Below are positions 11,810-22,200 of a stretch of 53,329 bases of DNA, piece by piece (the stretch's first letter is position 1; each line of letters opens with the position of its first letter). Source of the stretch: Seminavis robusta (taxonomy: Eukaryota; Bacillariophyta; Bacillariophyceae; Naviculales; Naviculaceae); the NCBI GenBank assembly GCA_903772945.1, contig CAICTM010000678.1, forward strand, positions 1-53,329. Reading direction: 5' to 3'. The notes beneath the pieces are model-generated. The model searched no databases. It was not told the DNA's origin and saw only the letters and a list, made by a program, of their open reading frames with translations. The translations under genes were made by a program, and so were the position numbers.

Positions 11810-12199
11810 TGGACACTAATATATCAATGTTATTGGTGCAATGACAAATGGCATGTATTCGAAACATGTTGAAGAACCATCATGTTGGTCAACCCTTAGC
11901 TAGCCAGACTGCTCCGTTGTAATTTTAAAACTCGATGAAACAACCCTTGAAGACTGGTGTGAGGGATCGTGCGAAGGACCTTGCTTCAAGTCAAGTCTAC
12001 CGGTAAAATACATAAGCTTCTGCCATGGGCTGTAGAGTGGAACGGTGATCCATGAAGGATACTGATAGTATTTGCAGAGCTCAAGCTTAAGCAGAAGAGC
12101 TCATACATGATATTGCAGTATGAAGGAATCGCCTAATCTAAACAAATGGATGATCCTAAGTAGGTGTTGGTATGTTGTTTCATCATCAGGATCCATCAA
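11810..12199. other. Convergent spacer
   Basis: 390 bp between the ends of the ankyrin gene (plus strand) and the hydroxylase gene (minus strand). Expected to hold two 3' UTRs. Nothing else recognised. Confidence 0.5.
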
Positions 12200-12970
12200 C
12201 TATTTTTGTTCCGGTTCGATGGTTGGACTGCTGGGTGACGAGGGCGTACTACATGTACCGGTAGTAGTGGTTGTTGTGAACCGCTCCACAACCCAATCAA
12301 TATCAAAAGTGGGAGCTGCAAAGTGAACATTCAACTTGCGATGATGTTCCAAGTGATCACGGGTCGTCACCCAAAAGACGGGCATGTACTTTTGCGACCA
12401 ATCTTCCAAAAAAGGAGTGTGTTCCAACACGTTGCCGGCGGCCACAATCAAAATGGACGCATGAAAGGCCGTCATATAGGGACGAATAATGGCACCGGCC
12501 ACGGCAAAGGGACCCATATACGCCACCAGATACTCCACCACACTCACGGCGCTGGCAGCAGAGGGAGGAGTGTACGTGTTATAGCGATGGTGGAATTTGT
12601 GGTACTTGTAATAGCCGGGTACAGTGTGAAATGTCTTGTGCAGTTCGTAAAAGCAAATACTGTGAATCAACAGAATTCCAACAATCTGCGCGATAATCGC
12701 CAGAGCGGAGGCATGGGTCTCGTCCTTGCGCATCAGAAACTGGCTCGACGCGACGTAAATGGGAATACCAAAGGCAATGTGATTCACAAAGTTCATGGCC
12801 AGGCCTTCGAGATAGAGTTTCTTGTCCCTCTTGTACAGTGCCATGACCGTATCATAGGACAGGATTTCCAGCACCACCAGCGTCGTTAGTATTGCCGCAG
12901 CGATTTTGGAGCCGGCGAGGAAGGATTCCTGAATCTCACCGGACTGGAGGAAAAAGGCAGTATCGATCAT
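12200..12970 (-). CDS. Fatty acid hydroxylase/sterol desaturase superfamily membrane enzyme
   Basis: 256-residue integral membrane di-iron enzyme. The histidine boxes are complete: FYELHKTFH (H111, H115), HKFHH (H124, H127, H128), a single His in NVLEHTP (H184), and HLEHH (H206, H209, H210). Hydrophobic segments lie near residues 21-38, 62-80, 88-107, 145-165 and 168-182. The family hydroxylates or desaturates fatty acyl chains or sterols, usually in the ER with the His boxes facing the cytosol; the substrate cannot be read from the sequence. Start chosen at the ATG 12968-12970 in good context (CACCACCACCATG); an in-frame TAA lies just upstream. A coding-like stretch from 13163 (MASSLDLRFPQFP) ending at a GGTATAG donor suggests a 5' exon, but its phase does not join any acceptor in this frame, so it may be 5' UTR. 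The C-terminal 27 residues are Thr/Ser/Pro-rich. Confidence 0.85.
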   Translation of the reverse strand: MIDTAFFLQSGEIQESFLAGSKIAAAILTTLVVLEILSYDTVMALYKRDKKLYLEGLAMNFVNHIAFGIPIYVASSQFLMRKDETHASALAIIAQIVGILLIHSICFYELHKTFHTVPGYYKYHKFHHRYNTYTPPSAASAVSVVEYLVAYMGPFAVAGAIIRPYMTAFHASILIVAAGNVLEHTPFLEDWSQKYMPVFWVTTRDHLEHHRKLNVHFAAPTFDIDWVVERFTTTTTTGTCSTPSSPSSPTIEPEQK

Positions 12971-13765
12971 GGTGGTGGTTGCAAGTTGTTAAGCTTTTAT
13001 TATGATAACTTGGGGAAAGATGGATGGATGGATGAGAGAGAGAGAGGGAGAGAGGGACGACTATACCTGGTAACGGAGACAGCTGAGCGAAGCGTTTGGC
13101 TTTGTTGATGGTTGTGGATTGTTGTGGGAATTGTGGGAAGCGCAGATCGAGACTGGAGGCCATGTTGCCAGGTTGTGACGAAAAATCAATCTTCTTGCGA
13201 GCATCATCATCCGCATCCTGAAGTCATAAAGGAGACCAGAGAAACAATGAAATTGTTTGTCTCTGTTTTGTGACAAGATCTCAATGTTCTTACGGCCATC
13301 ATCAAGAAGGTGAATAAAGGATTTAGAAATATTGTTTTACTTGGACCCAAGATCCAGGACCGAACCATTCTTTCCCTTCCAAAAGGCTACGCTTGTCCCG
13401 GCGAGTAACCTAAGATTCATTCATTCGCCTTCGAAAGTGTGTACCCGGTACCGCTGGCTAGTACTAGTAGGCGAGAAGTCTAAAAGCCAGCACAACTCGC
13501 AGCGGATCCTGCAAGACCGAGCCCCAGCAGCGCTCGGATCAAAGCCACAAAGCACTATCTGCCGAAAGATTACACTGTAGTCGTTGTGGGACTGTTACTG
13601 ACTGGCAATGACACACATCAGAAAGATACTATCATTTACTTCCTCGTCTACCGGTACGCTTCGCTTTCTCTCGAACTGCTCCGCTCCAATAGCCCGCAAT
13701 CTTGATCCGTTTCCATACACTACATGTACCGTTACATGCACTTTCTGCAGTTGCGACCTCCGTCA
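12971..13765. other. Upstream region of hydroxylase and downstream region of LRR gene 1
   Basis: Holds a probable 5' UTR intron of the hydroxylase gene (donor near 13070, minus strand, followed by a CT-rich run at 13015-13060 with GGATGGAT and GAGAGA repeats). The remainder, to 13765, is intergenic without a recognisable gene. Confidence 0.4.
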
Positions 13766-15550
13766 CTACGGGTCCACTCCTGTGAGCAGTGGCAAATCTG
13801 CCAAGTCGTGGTCATATATGTCAGGGAGGAGCATTTGAAGCTCAGATGGCACGCTGCCCGAAAGGTCATTCCCCCGAAGGTACAGCTGTTCCAAGTCAGT
13901 CAACAATCCAAGCTCGCTTGGAAGTGTTCCAGATAGGTAGTTGCGACTGAGAAACAGGCCTTTCAGGTTGGAAAACAACCCCAACTCGCTGGGCAATGAC
14001 CCGGTTAGCAAGTTGCCATAAAGGTTGAAATACAGCACGTTGGTCAGCAATCCAACTTCTGTTGGAATGGAACTCGACAAGGAGTTCGAGCTGAAAGTCA
14101 GATCCTCCATTTCTGTGAGCAATCCAAATTCACTGGGAAGAGTACCAGTTAGTAGTGGACTCCTCGTCAACCACAGAACCGACAAGTCGGTCATCATGCC
14201 CAGCTCCGTTGGGATTGGTCCAAACAGGGATGTTGTCCCCGTTATGCTCCCCACGCGAATTTCCTTCATGCTCGTAATCAAGGCCAATTCAGTTGGTATA
14301 GTTCCCTGCAAGTTGTTGTTTACAAAGTTGAGTTCCGCAAAGTTTGTCAACTGATGTAACTGCGATGGTACCACATCCGAGAACGGTACATCCATGTTAT
14401 TTCGGGCCATCATGATCCGCGTCAACGACGTGAGCAAAAGAATCTCTGGTGGAATGACAGGCGATAGCCCGGGCAACTCCAGATCCCGAAGGTTCAAATT
14501 GGAGAATTGGCCCATTTCATTGCAGGAAGGCACCGAGTTATCCAAACGTTGATACACGCCATCTTGAAAGAATCCGAATCCACTGGAAAACCACAGGCAT
14601 TCCTCCTTGGTATCATCCATCCACCGTTCTTTCACCACAGGAATCCAATTTTCTCCTTCAAAGGAATAGAAAAAGGTAGCTAGGGCAAACAGTTGTGTCT
14701 TTCTCCATTCTGGTAGATTGGTAATGTTCTGATGATTGGCCAGCCACTGCCATGCTTTCCATTGTGGAGTGTCACTACCATTGTTGAGATTTGCCAGTGT
14801 GTAATCTGGAAGGTTGTCAATCAACTGATCCAGCACACCCGAGGGAGCCAAGGATGGTACTGTGGATGGTTCCATGGATCCATACACTGTAGGTGCAATT
14901 GTCACGGCAGCTGTCTCCTTGGATGACGAATTGCTGTTCTTCTTGACTCCCCAATAATAGAGCCCCACCACGGTGCCGAGCGCCGCCACGAACAGCAGCC
15001 CGATCCCTAGCAGCAATTGATAGGGAGGCGAATTCCGCTTTCCACTGGCGCTTGGATCCACTACTTCTTGAGCTCGGATCAAGTTTTGATGGTTGCCGCC
15101 GTCGTCATCGCCAATGGCTCTGGCTTCCACCAGCCCATGGTTCAGATCCAAGTTCGCTCGAGTTGCGCTGTCCGGGGGTTCTTCCTCGTCCACAATAGTT
15201 GCTATATCCATTTGAGCTCCAAAAGCTGACGAGGTTCCCCCCGCGGGAAATGCGCCGGGCAGGGAATGTGCAACAGAATGTTGGGCGCGATCGCCAACGG
15301 CGACAGTCAGAGTTCCCTCCTCCAATGACGGCCCATTGCCATGAGATGGTGATGTTGCCTCTGGTAAAATATGCCAATGAGACGATGGCGCCTCCCCATG
15401 CGCCTGTTTGGGCAAGAAAGAGAACACACGAAATCCTGGTGTCTTTCCATCATCAGCAGTTGTTGTAGTAGTAGTAGTCTCGTCCACAGCAGTAGCAGCT
15501 CCACCGCTATCCTTGCCCAAGGGCAAGAACGACAGCTTTCGTGTCACCAT
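13766..15550 (-). CDS. LRR membrane protein 1 (cytoplasmic N-terminus, one TM, extracellular LRRs)
   Basis: 594 residues from the first ATG at 15550 (MVTRKLSFLPLG); the frame is open upstream only from a TTG. The N-terminal 175 residues are low-complexity with a Thr run and the motifs SLPGAFPAGG and HGLVEA. One hydrophobic segment at about 179-201 (LLLGIGLLFVAALGTVVGLY) is followed by a Ser/Pro stalk, a capping region (LPDYTLANL, ALATFFYSFEGENW) and about eight plant-like LRRs with the pattern GxIPTELGxLTxLxxLxLxxN. There is no kinase domain although relatives are often labelled receptor kinases. The likely topology puts the LRRs outside, suggesting recognition or adhesion; ligand unknown. 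Same architecture as the gene at 42615-45430 and sharing its N-terminal motifs. Single exon. Confidence 0.85.
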   Translation of the reverse strand: MVTRKLSFLPLGKDSGGAATAVDETTTTTTTADDGKTPGFRVFSFLPKQAHGEAPSSHWHILPEATSPSHGNGPSLEEGTLTVAVGDRAQHSVAHSLPGAFPAGGTSSAFGAQMDIATIVDEEEPPDSATRANLDLNHGLVEARAIGDDDGGNHQNLIRAQEVVDPSASGKRNSPPYQLLLGIGLLFVAALGTVVGLYYWGVKKNSNSSSKETAAVTIAPTVYGSMEPSTVPSLAPSGVLDQLIDNLPDYTLANLNNGSDTPQWKAWQWLANHQNITNLPEWRKTQLFALATFFYSFEGENWIPVVKERWMDDTKEECLWFSSGFGFFQDGVYQRLDNSVPSCNEMGQFSNLNLRDLELPGLSPVIPPEILLLTSLTRIMMARNNMDVPFSDVVPSQLHQLTNFAELNFVNNNLQGTIPTELALITSMKEIRVGSITGTTSLFGPIPTELGMMTDLSVLWLTRSPLLTGTLPSEFGLLTEMEDLTFSSNSLSSSIPTEVGLLTNVLYFNLYGNLLTGSLPSELGLFSNLKGLFLSRNYLSGTLPSELGLLTDLEQLYLRGNDLSGSVPSELQMLLPDIYDHDLADLPLLTGVDP

Positions 15551-16629
15551 TGCTGGAGCAAACAAGGTCCCTTTTGTGTTGTGCTTCTTTTGCGCCCTTG
15601 CTTTCGGCGCCTTGATACGAGACTCCTGTTTTTGTCACTGCTTGCTCGATACCGTACCAACCAAGCTACTCCCCAGCCAAAATGAGGAAAGCCACAAAAA
15701 TGGGGAAAACCTCTGGATCACTTTGGAAACAAATGAGGAATTCCACCTGAATGTTCCTAGGAGCATGACTGAAAGATGATTTTGTGATCAAAAAGCCACC
15801 AACTGCTGGTTACCAGATCTCAGTCAATATCCAACCAATTGACCTAGTTGTTGAATGGTATTCGTCAGCAATGATGTTGTTTTGAATGACATTGTCTTAC
15901 TTTGTTGAGATAGTGTAGTTGATAGTGTCATATTGGGTGTTTACTAGAAGGGGTCAATTTTGCACCGAATATTTCTAAATGTAAGGGTATAGATACTGCA
16001 ATTTGCCTTAATGCCAAGGCGTAAAGGCTGACTGATCTTTATGCTACTAGGTGATGTTAGGTTGCCAGTTTTCTTAAAACTAAGTAGTAAATGAGAACTT
16101 CCCCATTTGTGCTGCGGAGTAGCAAGTGGTACAATGCACAACATCGATTGATCGCTTGGAGATTGTGAATGTCTTGTGGAGTCGGGGATGTGTTTCTTGA
16201 ACTCCTTTAGAAGTCCAACAGTCGCACTCGATTTTGAAATACACTAAGATTTAAAGGACGACTCTCCTAAAGAAGCAGATTTACATGTCCCTGGAACCTC
16301 TACACCTCTACGTGTTAAAATACCGGTATCTGAGACAATCTTAGTCTTCTAAGAAGCATTACTGTAGACATTAGACTATTACAGTTGTACGTACTCGGCA
16401 AGCGGTGTTTGTCTTGAAGGGTTTCTTCGATCTCGCAAAGAATTAAAAAAAAACATCGTGGGCAACTATTAAATAGACGTGTACTACATGTACATGTAGT
16501 GTTGCTTCAAAATACCGGTACTAAGTAGACTCTACTAATAGTAGTAGAGTACATGTCGTACTTTCTTGGATCCCGACCGAAGATGACTTCTAGAGGCAAT
16601 TAAATAATTCGTATGGGGTATAATTTAAA
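15551..16629. other. Gene-free stretch upstream of LRR gene 1
   Basis: About 1.1 kb. It holds the promoter side of LRR gene 1 and then AT-rich DNA with palindromic words (ACTACATGTACATGTAGT near 16483-16500, TACCGGTA near 16513). No coding frame longer than chance and no RNA gene recognised. Confidence 0.5.
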
Positions 16630-17215
16630 ACAGTACTAGCTAGTACAGTTGTTCCTGCCAAGATTGTTCATTAGCTTTGCCAACTAAAAAAAAAAGTGCA
16701 GCAAAAAATCGCTCCTCGCTCAGAAAAAACTCTAAGACAAAATCGCCCAGTGTTGCCATTCTCAGCTCTTTGTGCCACAAAGAAGGTCTCTGCCAAGGCA
16801 ACCAAGGCATGGCTCTCTTCTCTACTACCATAGAAGACATCTGCAGCTGAAGGTTAGAGCAGCAGGGGCTGATTACAGCCAGAGAGAGCCAGAAGCTGAA
16901 TTAAACTCCATTTGATTCGCCTCTTCTTTCTGCCATCGTTTCAAACTGTGGGCGTTTGTGCCACAGACAAGGTCTCTCCCAAGGCAAGGCAACCAAGGCA
17001 GGGAACTCTTCTCTACTACTACTGGCAACAGTTGGCACTGAAGACTGGAGCAGCAGGAGACAATTGCAGCCAGAGATAGCCACATGCGGCTGAGTTAGTG
17101 TTTTCTGGTATTTCCACAATTTCAGACATTCTAAGCAATCGTCGTTGGAGGGGCCGAGGAATTACTAGCGACGATCGAAATGCGAAGCAACGAGTGATGG
17201 TTGACCGAAGAACAG
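16630..17215 (+). repeat. Left inverted arm of a foldback-like element
   Basis: About 585 bp that reappears, diverged and inverted, at about 26830-27460. Shared blocks include TTTGCCAACTAAAAA, AAGGTCTCTGCCAAGGCAAC, CTGAAGACTGGAGCAGCAG, CAGCCAGAGAGAG and GGAATTACTAGC, in the same order when one arm is reversed. Each arm is itself built of two tandem units of about 170-180 bp (left: about 16750-16910 and 16930-17105). No ORF. With element B removed the arms would be about 1.3 kb apart, so this looks like a non-autonomous long-inverted-repeat transposon that received B later. Confidence 0.65.
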
Positions 17216-17419
17216 AGTGACGAGTCGACCGAATGCACAATCTAACAATCGATGGAACGACGGAACGACGCTACAACTATATCAAGGCTACCAATATCCT
17301 GTCTATGCCACCGGTAACCTTACCGTAATACTTCACTATGATAAAATGATTCACTACAGCTTACTATCCCGCCAATCGAAGCAACCATCAACGAGGTCGG
17401 TGAGTTCAATTGTTGCGAT

Positions 17420-17472
17420 TGATATATATATATTGATTATCTTCGATATATATATATATATATATCAATCGC

Positions 17473-17508
<36 letters not shown>
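17420..17508. repeat. AT dinucleotide microsatellite
   Basis: Three runs of (TA)n separated by GATTATC and CAATCGC interruptions, self-complementary over most of the 89 bp. It lies about 90 bp outside the left end of element B. Confidence 0.9.
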
Positions 17509-17510
<2 letters not shown>

Positions 17511-17590
17511 GTACAAATGACTGCTGACTAAGATATTAGTTGTCTAGGAAGCTATCAGCAAAGAAAGACCAAGGGATCGGCGAGGAGAGC

Positions 17591-17595
17591 CAAGG
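17591..17595. other. Target site duplication, left (CAAGG)
   Basis: CAAGG directly abuts the left LTR and is repeated exactly at 25889-25893 next to the right LTR. A 5-bp duplication is the usual copia integration signature. Confidence 0.88.
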
Positions 17596-17745
17596 TGCGA
17601 CAATACCATTGTGGATTTATTAATCTAACATCTAAGAGATTTAAAGTTTGTATTTCCAAATAAGTGAGCAGTTATTATTATTTTCTAGAATAAACTGCTA
17701 AGTTGTAAAGCTGTAAAGCTGAATTGTAAGCTGTATCCCCTCGCA
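17596..17745 (-). repeat. 3' LTR of element B (150 bp)
   Basis: Starts TGCGACAATACC and ends CCCCTCGCA. Compared with 25737-25888 it has a handful of substitutions and two or three 1-base gaps. Its last bases, CTCGCA instead of GTCGCA, slightly spoil the terminal inverted repeat. Confidence 0.9.
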
Positions 17746-17752
17746 CTCCCTT
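17746..17752 (-). other. Polypurine tract of element B
   Basis: On the minus strand AAGGGAG directly precedes the 3' LTR. A short purine run in this position is the plus-strand primer of LTR elements. Confidence 0.6.
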
Positions 17753-18309
17753 ACAGCTGAAATGAAGGGAGCAAGAACGATAGGAAGAGATCCCCAGCAA
17801 AGTGCTGAGGTAAATTACCATCCCATGAGGAGCTTCGAATGACAGCAAACTGTGGAGCCGGAAGACCCTTAGTGAAATGTCGGCCCGTTGTTCCAGAGTC
17901 GGGAATAACTTAGCCACGATGCCCTTCGACTCCCCGAATTGGACCTGAAGAAGTGGTACTTCAATGCCAATACTTGTTGCGCGCAGAATTTTGGGAACAT
18001 TCACAAGAGACAGGCAAACTTGGTTGTCTTCGAACATGTAGAGCGCACGAGACTGTCAGTATTACCGGCATATTCAGTTTGTACCAATTTCTTTGAGCAA
18101 AGCTCGCATAGGAAGCAGCTCCCTCATTGAATAATTGAAGGCAACATACTCAGCGCAGTGGAGCTCAAAGTAATATCAGTCTGTAGCTTGCTGGACCAGA
18201 TAATAGGCACCCCAACAGAGTCAGGACAAATCAGTGCGAGACTGACGGACACAGGATCCTGTTCATCCTCATATCCATACAATCGGGCGAAGTCGTAGCA
18301 TCGACCCAA
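17753..18309 (-). pseudogene. RNase H and C-terminus of pol, element B
   Basis: The frame 18124-18309 reads FARLYGYEDEQDPVSV and GVPIIWSSKLQTDITLSSTA, the copia RNase H signature (GxPIxWxSKxQxxxxLSSTxAEY). The next frame carries YVAFNYSMRELLPMRALLKE, and 17678-18037 carries EDNQVCLSLVNVPKI and the end of pol (GESKGIVAKLFPTLEQRADI). At least three frame shifts occur. The domain would remove template RNA during cDNA synthesis. Confidence 0.8.
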
Positions 18310-18388
18310 CAGTCAAGTCCTTGATCAGTTTAGGGCTAAAACAAATGCCTTTGTCACTTGTGCCAATCCAGATACCGAATGATACGTT

Positions 18389-19411
18389 TTATTGCTTGAT
18401 CATGGGAATGACTGGGATCGTGACTGAATCGTTCCACCCGGTGCACACTAAATGTGAAGTCTGGGGGGCGACGCGGGTATCCGCCGCGCGGCAGAGATAA
18501 ATAAAAGAAGGCATCCCAACTGCTAGCGTGGATGTAGCTCCACTTTCTTCTATACAGTATGGGAGCCGCCAGTTTTGGTCAGCTGCCAGAGCTCGCAAGG
18601 AGATCAAAGGATGCTTCACTTTCGAAATGATAACTGGTCCGAGCAGGGAGAGTTCTGCTAGCGTCAGACATACCAGTGTATTCGATGACTTTATTTATGA
18701 GCCCTTTTTGAGTAAGCTTAACATTGTCTTCCTGTCTTTCAAAATTAATGCAGAGGAATACAAAGATGTCACCTTTTTCTTCATGGTGAGGTCATATCCA
18801 AACTTCTGGAGCTGCCCAACAAAGGACTAAATCAGATCATTGTCTGGACTGAGCCAGTTTTGGTCATCACAATAATTTAAAACCATGAGTTGATGCTCCT
18901 TATGAATAAACAACATGGGTCTGCTGCCGAGGGTTCGAAACCAAGTTGGATGATCCCGCGACATAGATGCTCATTAAATAATTTAGGTGAATCGGTCTGC
19001 CCAGAGATGGACTTGTCAAGTTTCAAAACACAGTTCTGTCCTTCATAACCTTTAGGTCGATAGTACTAAGGCAATTACATGTACAGTTGCTGGTCGACAT
19101 GCTGGAGTGCTTTGACAGAAAGCAATATTAAAATCAACTTGTCTCGTTTCCCATCCATGTGCAGCTGGAAGAAGGAGACCGGCTCTAACGGTGGGCCAAC
19201 CAGCAAGTGGAGAGTACGCGACGCCCTCATAGGACTGAAGGTCTGCTCTGCAGCACCATCTAGAATTGAACTTATTAAATTGTCCGTCAGGTAACCTCTT
19301 AATTCGCTGCACACATGTTCCAGGAACAGCCTTTAAGTGTGAGGGCAAAGAAGAACGCTTTACGATATGCCAAGTCCCATTGCCTTCAAGGCTGTCAATT
19401 TCTTTTTCCAT
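18389..19411 (-). pseudogene. Reverse transcriptase region of element B
   Basis: The frame 19052-19411 begins MEKEIDSLEGNGTWHIVKRS, the start of the copia RT domain (RVT_2), and continues to a GWETRQVDFNIAFCQS stretch, where the DxxxAF block is intact. Further on the active site reads LNYCDDQNW (YCDD at 18863-18874), a YCDD variant in place of the usual YVDD. Then follow LQKFGYDLTMKK and the HPLISLRALAADQNW stretch. Stops and shifts separate the blocks, so no enzyme can be made. Confidence 0.8.
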
Positions 19412-19449
19412 TGGTTGTAACAGAATGGTACTGCATGTGAGGTAAGAAT

Positions 19450-20528
19450 GCGAGTGCCCATCAGTGAAGCTGGATTCCGTTCAGAGAACAAGGCGGGAAG
19501 AGGATCAGCTCATTATAGATATTAATTTGGGAGGGGCTCCAGTATGATGAGCTGAGTGGGGGACGTTGAAGAGAATTTCCAGGGGCATGAATATTCAGAG
19601 TTATTTCCGCGCTGAAGGTGTATTGGTCCAGTAAGATTAGTTGAAATGGAAGGACCAATTCACAACTGAGGAATTAGGGAACATCATGGGCGACCAGGAG
19701 AAATGATGGGGAAAAGCTAAAAACGTCTCAGAAGGTCAAAGGCTTAAAAAGTCAGCAACATGCATTACTGCAAATGAATAGCAAATGGAACACAGCGAAT
19801 GTCTTGAATACTTGTAGAGGCCGACTGGAGGAGAGAAAAGCGCAAGGAGAACAGTGAAGGCGAGGCGAACAGTCAGAAAGGAGACCAAAACGAACTGGGA
19901 GAAGAAGCACGAGAACAAAAGAGACGGGAAAAAGAGGAGAACGAAGTAGTCCCAATAGAATCAGTCGAAAGCCAAGGGAACAGAAGTCTACAGGCTAGTT
20001 CTTGCTGTTGGGACTGTGTTCTTGGTGACGTGGATTACGACTGGGGCATGAGGATCGAGCTCGTTAAGATAAAGGGAATGTCAACGTGGTCCGGCAGTCA
20101 TAGCTTTGCGATGTGGGGGAGGGCTCTCACCACTGTGGCCCAGAGGGAAGAGAGAGGTTAGATTTGAATTTGGGAGGCAGAAGTGTTGTGGCAGACGTCG
20201 GATCTCCCTTTAGTGAAGACTGGGCGTGATGCTGGGAACGGAGCTTTGATGGTTGAATATCTATCCCTTTATATCTTTGTCTTGTGGTCATTGCACCATG
20301 CCATAATATTTCTATCCGATGCTCGAAAGGTCTTGTCTGAAAGGTGAGATCGGGGTGCTGGTTGATGGCCTTTTCCGATGGAGTAAGCCACTCGTATGAT
20401 AAGGGAGGTGGAGTGTACTAATCAAATAGGGTCACGAAGCGTTGGAAGATGCACATGTTGATCCACTCTAGAGGTGGTTGATCATCTGAAGAGTAAACTG
20501 TCTCAAAACAATCAATCATACCAAGATA
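19450..20528 (-). pseudogene. Integrase-RT linker of element B
   Basis: The minus strand reads the family linker just after the integrase: FETVYSSDDQPPLEWINMCI at about 20430-20500, then WLTPSEKAINQHPD. After that come Ser/Pro-rich low-complexity stretches until the RT start near 19411. In copia elements this part is variable and non-catalytic. It confirms that B is continuous across this stretch and not two separate fragments. Confidence 0.65.
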
Positions 20529-21752
20529 GGTTACTGAGGGAAAGGTATTCTGGGCTGTAGTGTGCGATCAAGCCAATTATTTTCTAGACTAATAGGAACA
20601 GGTGAGGGTGCGCAAATAGTTGTCCTTCTCCTGACATGGCGCTGGCAAAATTTGGATCTTTCCTCCGTCCACTGGTAAGTTCCGGGGTTCAAAAACATAT
20701 GCGGGGCATCCCCATGGATGGGACATTTCTTGCATTGACTTAACCATTCACCTTGGACTGCACGTTCTAGAAAACTTATCTCGAATGGAGCCAGGATGCC
20801 AGTAAACTGAAATTCGGAAGTTGGATTAGGTAAAAGCTGTGAAAGCTGCCAGAATAGAGAGGGATGGCTGCCTAGGGCCAAAGGGATTCATTATCAACTT
20901 CCGGCCATAGTAGTGCAGCATGTATCATCATTTTTCTAGCTTTGGTTACTAGAATTCTAATGGCTCCTTCAGAAACCCCATTCTGCTATTTGGCGCCGGT
21001 CGCAGATTATTTAATTGATTGATTTTGGTCCCTAAGATGTTGACATATGCTTGGCTTTTATTAATAGAAATGCCATTGTCAGTGGTTGAGGTATGATTGA
21101 TCCACAACCCCATGTTCGAGACACTCTCGCTCGTATGCTTCCAGTTGGCTGATATAGGAATCAGAAGATTTATTGTAAACATAGGGATGGTGGCCAAGAA
21201 ATGACAGCGCGAGCTGCGAAGCATCTACACGATGATTTGAGGGTTCCAAACAGAATATTTTTTGAGCTATCTTGCCTTTCGGGCAAGTATAGCAACAGAT
21301 CTCCTTGTCGACTTCTAATGGATTCCAAGAATTTGATCATAAAGGTTGTCAATGCTGGCTCAAATTGTCTTTTCTTGAGGCGTCCCTGTTTGTCTGGTGA
21401 GCTCCATTGATGACGGAAGTTGGTGTGATATGTGTGGCCTGAATTGTTATATCCATTATTGACAAACGTCACTATTTAGGATATGGTCCAAACCCGACTA
21501 TAGACATTTACTAAGCGAACCGAGAGAACCCTTCTTGTACTAAAGAAAGCACACAAAAACCCAGGAGAAACTGCGAACGATGGTACCGGAGAAGGACATA
21601 TGTCCTAACTTGTAATGCACTTGCAGCCAGATTTTGTCAACAATAGAAAGGTTTCTGTTTTTGGTATGTAAAACTGAATTCATTGCTTGTAGAGAAGAGA
21701 GTGCCTTTCCCTTTTGTAACAGAGTAAGTCGTGGTAGAAAAACTGGAGTCAA
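20529..21752 (-). pseudogene. Pre-integrase and integrase core of element B
   Basis: WLQVHYKLGHMSFS (about 21600-21640) is the His pair of the pre-integrase domain. The integrase core appears as TTDNGISINKSQAYVNILG (frame 20949-21224), with the Asp of DNG, followed by NQLNNLRPAPN and the GFLKEPLE region. In 20531-20881 come HPSLFWQLSQLLPNPTSEFQ and the KCPIHGDAPHMFLNP block. The Cys pair kept in element A (CAACQYG) is degenerate here. Confidence 0.75.
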
Positions 21753-21968
21753 ACTTAATTTGTAGAATTTTCTTTACTCCCGTATGCCTTTCAGCATGGT
21801 CGTGTTATACTCTGAAGTGATCGTTGTGTTTGCATGTTTTTGGGTGAAGTACTTGATGGGACAAGAAATCTTTAGGGCTTAGGAGTCTGTTGGATTGAAT
21901 GCAATTCAGGAAGTGAATTAAGACTGCGTCCGAATGAATACAACTATGATTGGCTCACTCCAGAACAG

Positions 21969-22200
21969 TCATCCAGGATCGTAGTGGCGTATGTACTTCT
22001 TAATGCTCAGACATTGCACGCACAGATACCTTTCCTTAGCAGATAATTGAGGAGATTCGACAAGTTTTGATAGAATTGGGATCCAAGTCACTGAGAAGTA
22101 TTGAGTAATTGCAGAATAAGGAATGATCCGAACGCATTCAACTATAGCACTGAAGACATATGGCAATAAAAGTGACTGGCCAAAGGATCATAGAGATGGA
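21969..22200 (-). pseudogene. Protease region of element B, active site lost
   Basis: Readable as YVFSAIVE followed by PYSAIT. The DSG triad seen in element A is missing; a substitution and small indels have replaced it. The rest of the domain is broken. It aligns with 1440-1480 of element A. Confidence 0.6.

Noticed and set aside
12323..12889. A 188-codon plus-strand open frame
   Set aside because: Antisense to the hydroxylase with intact histidine boxes; Gly/His-rich shadow translation without family character.
13766..15550. Labelling LRR proteins as receptor kinases
   Set aside because: No kinase motifs (no GxGxxG/VAIK, HRD or DFG) occur on either side of the TM segment in this protein or in the one at 42615-45430.
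17217..17507. Open frame ending in an Ile/Tyr run
   Set aside because: The end is a translation of the AT microsatellite and the rest overlaps the inverted arm.
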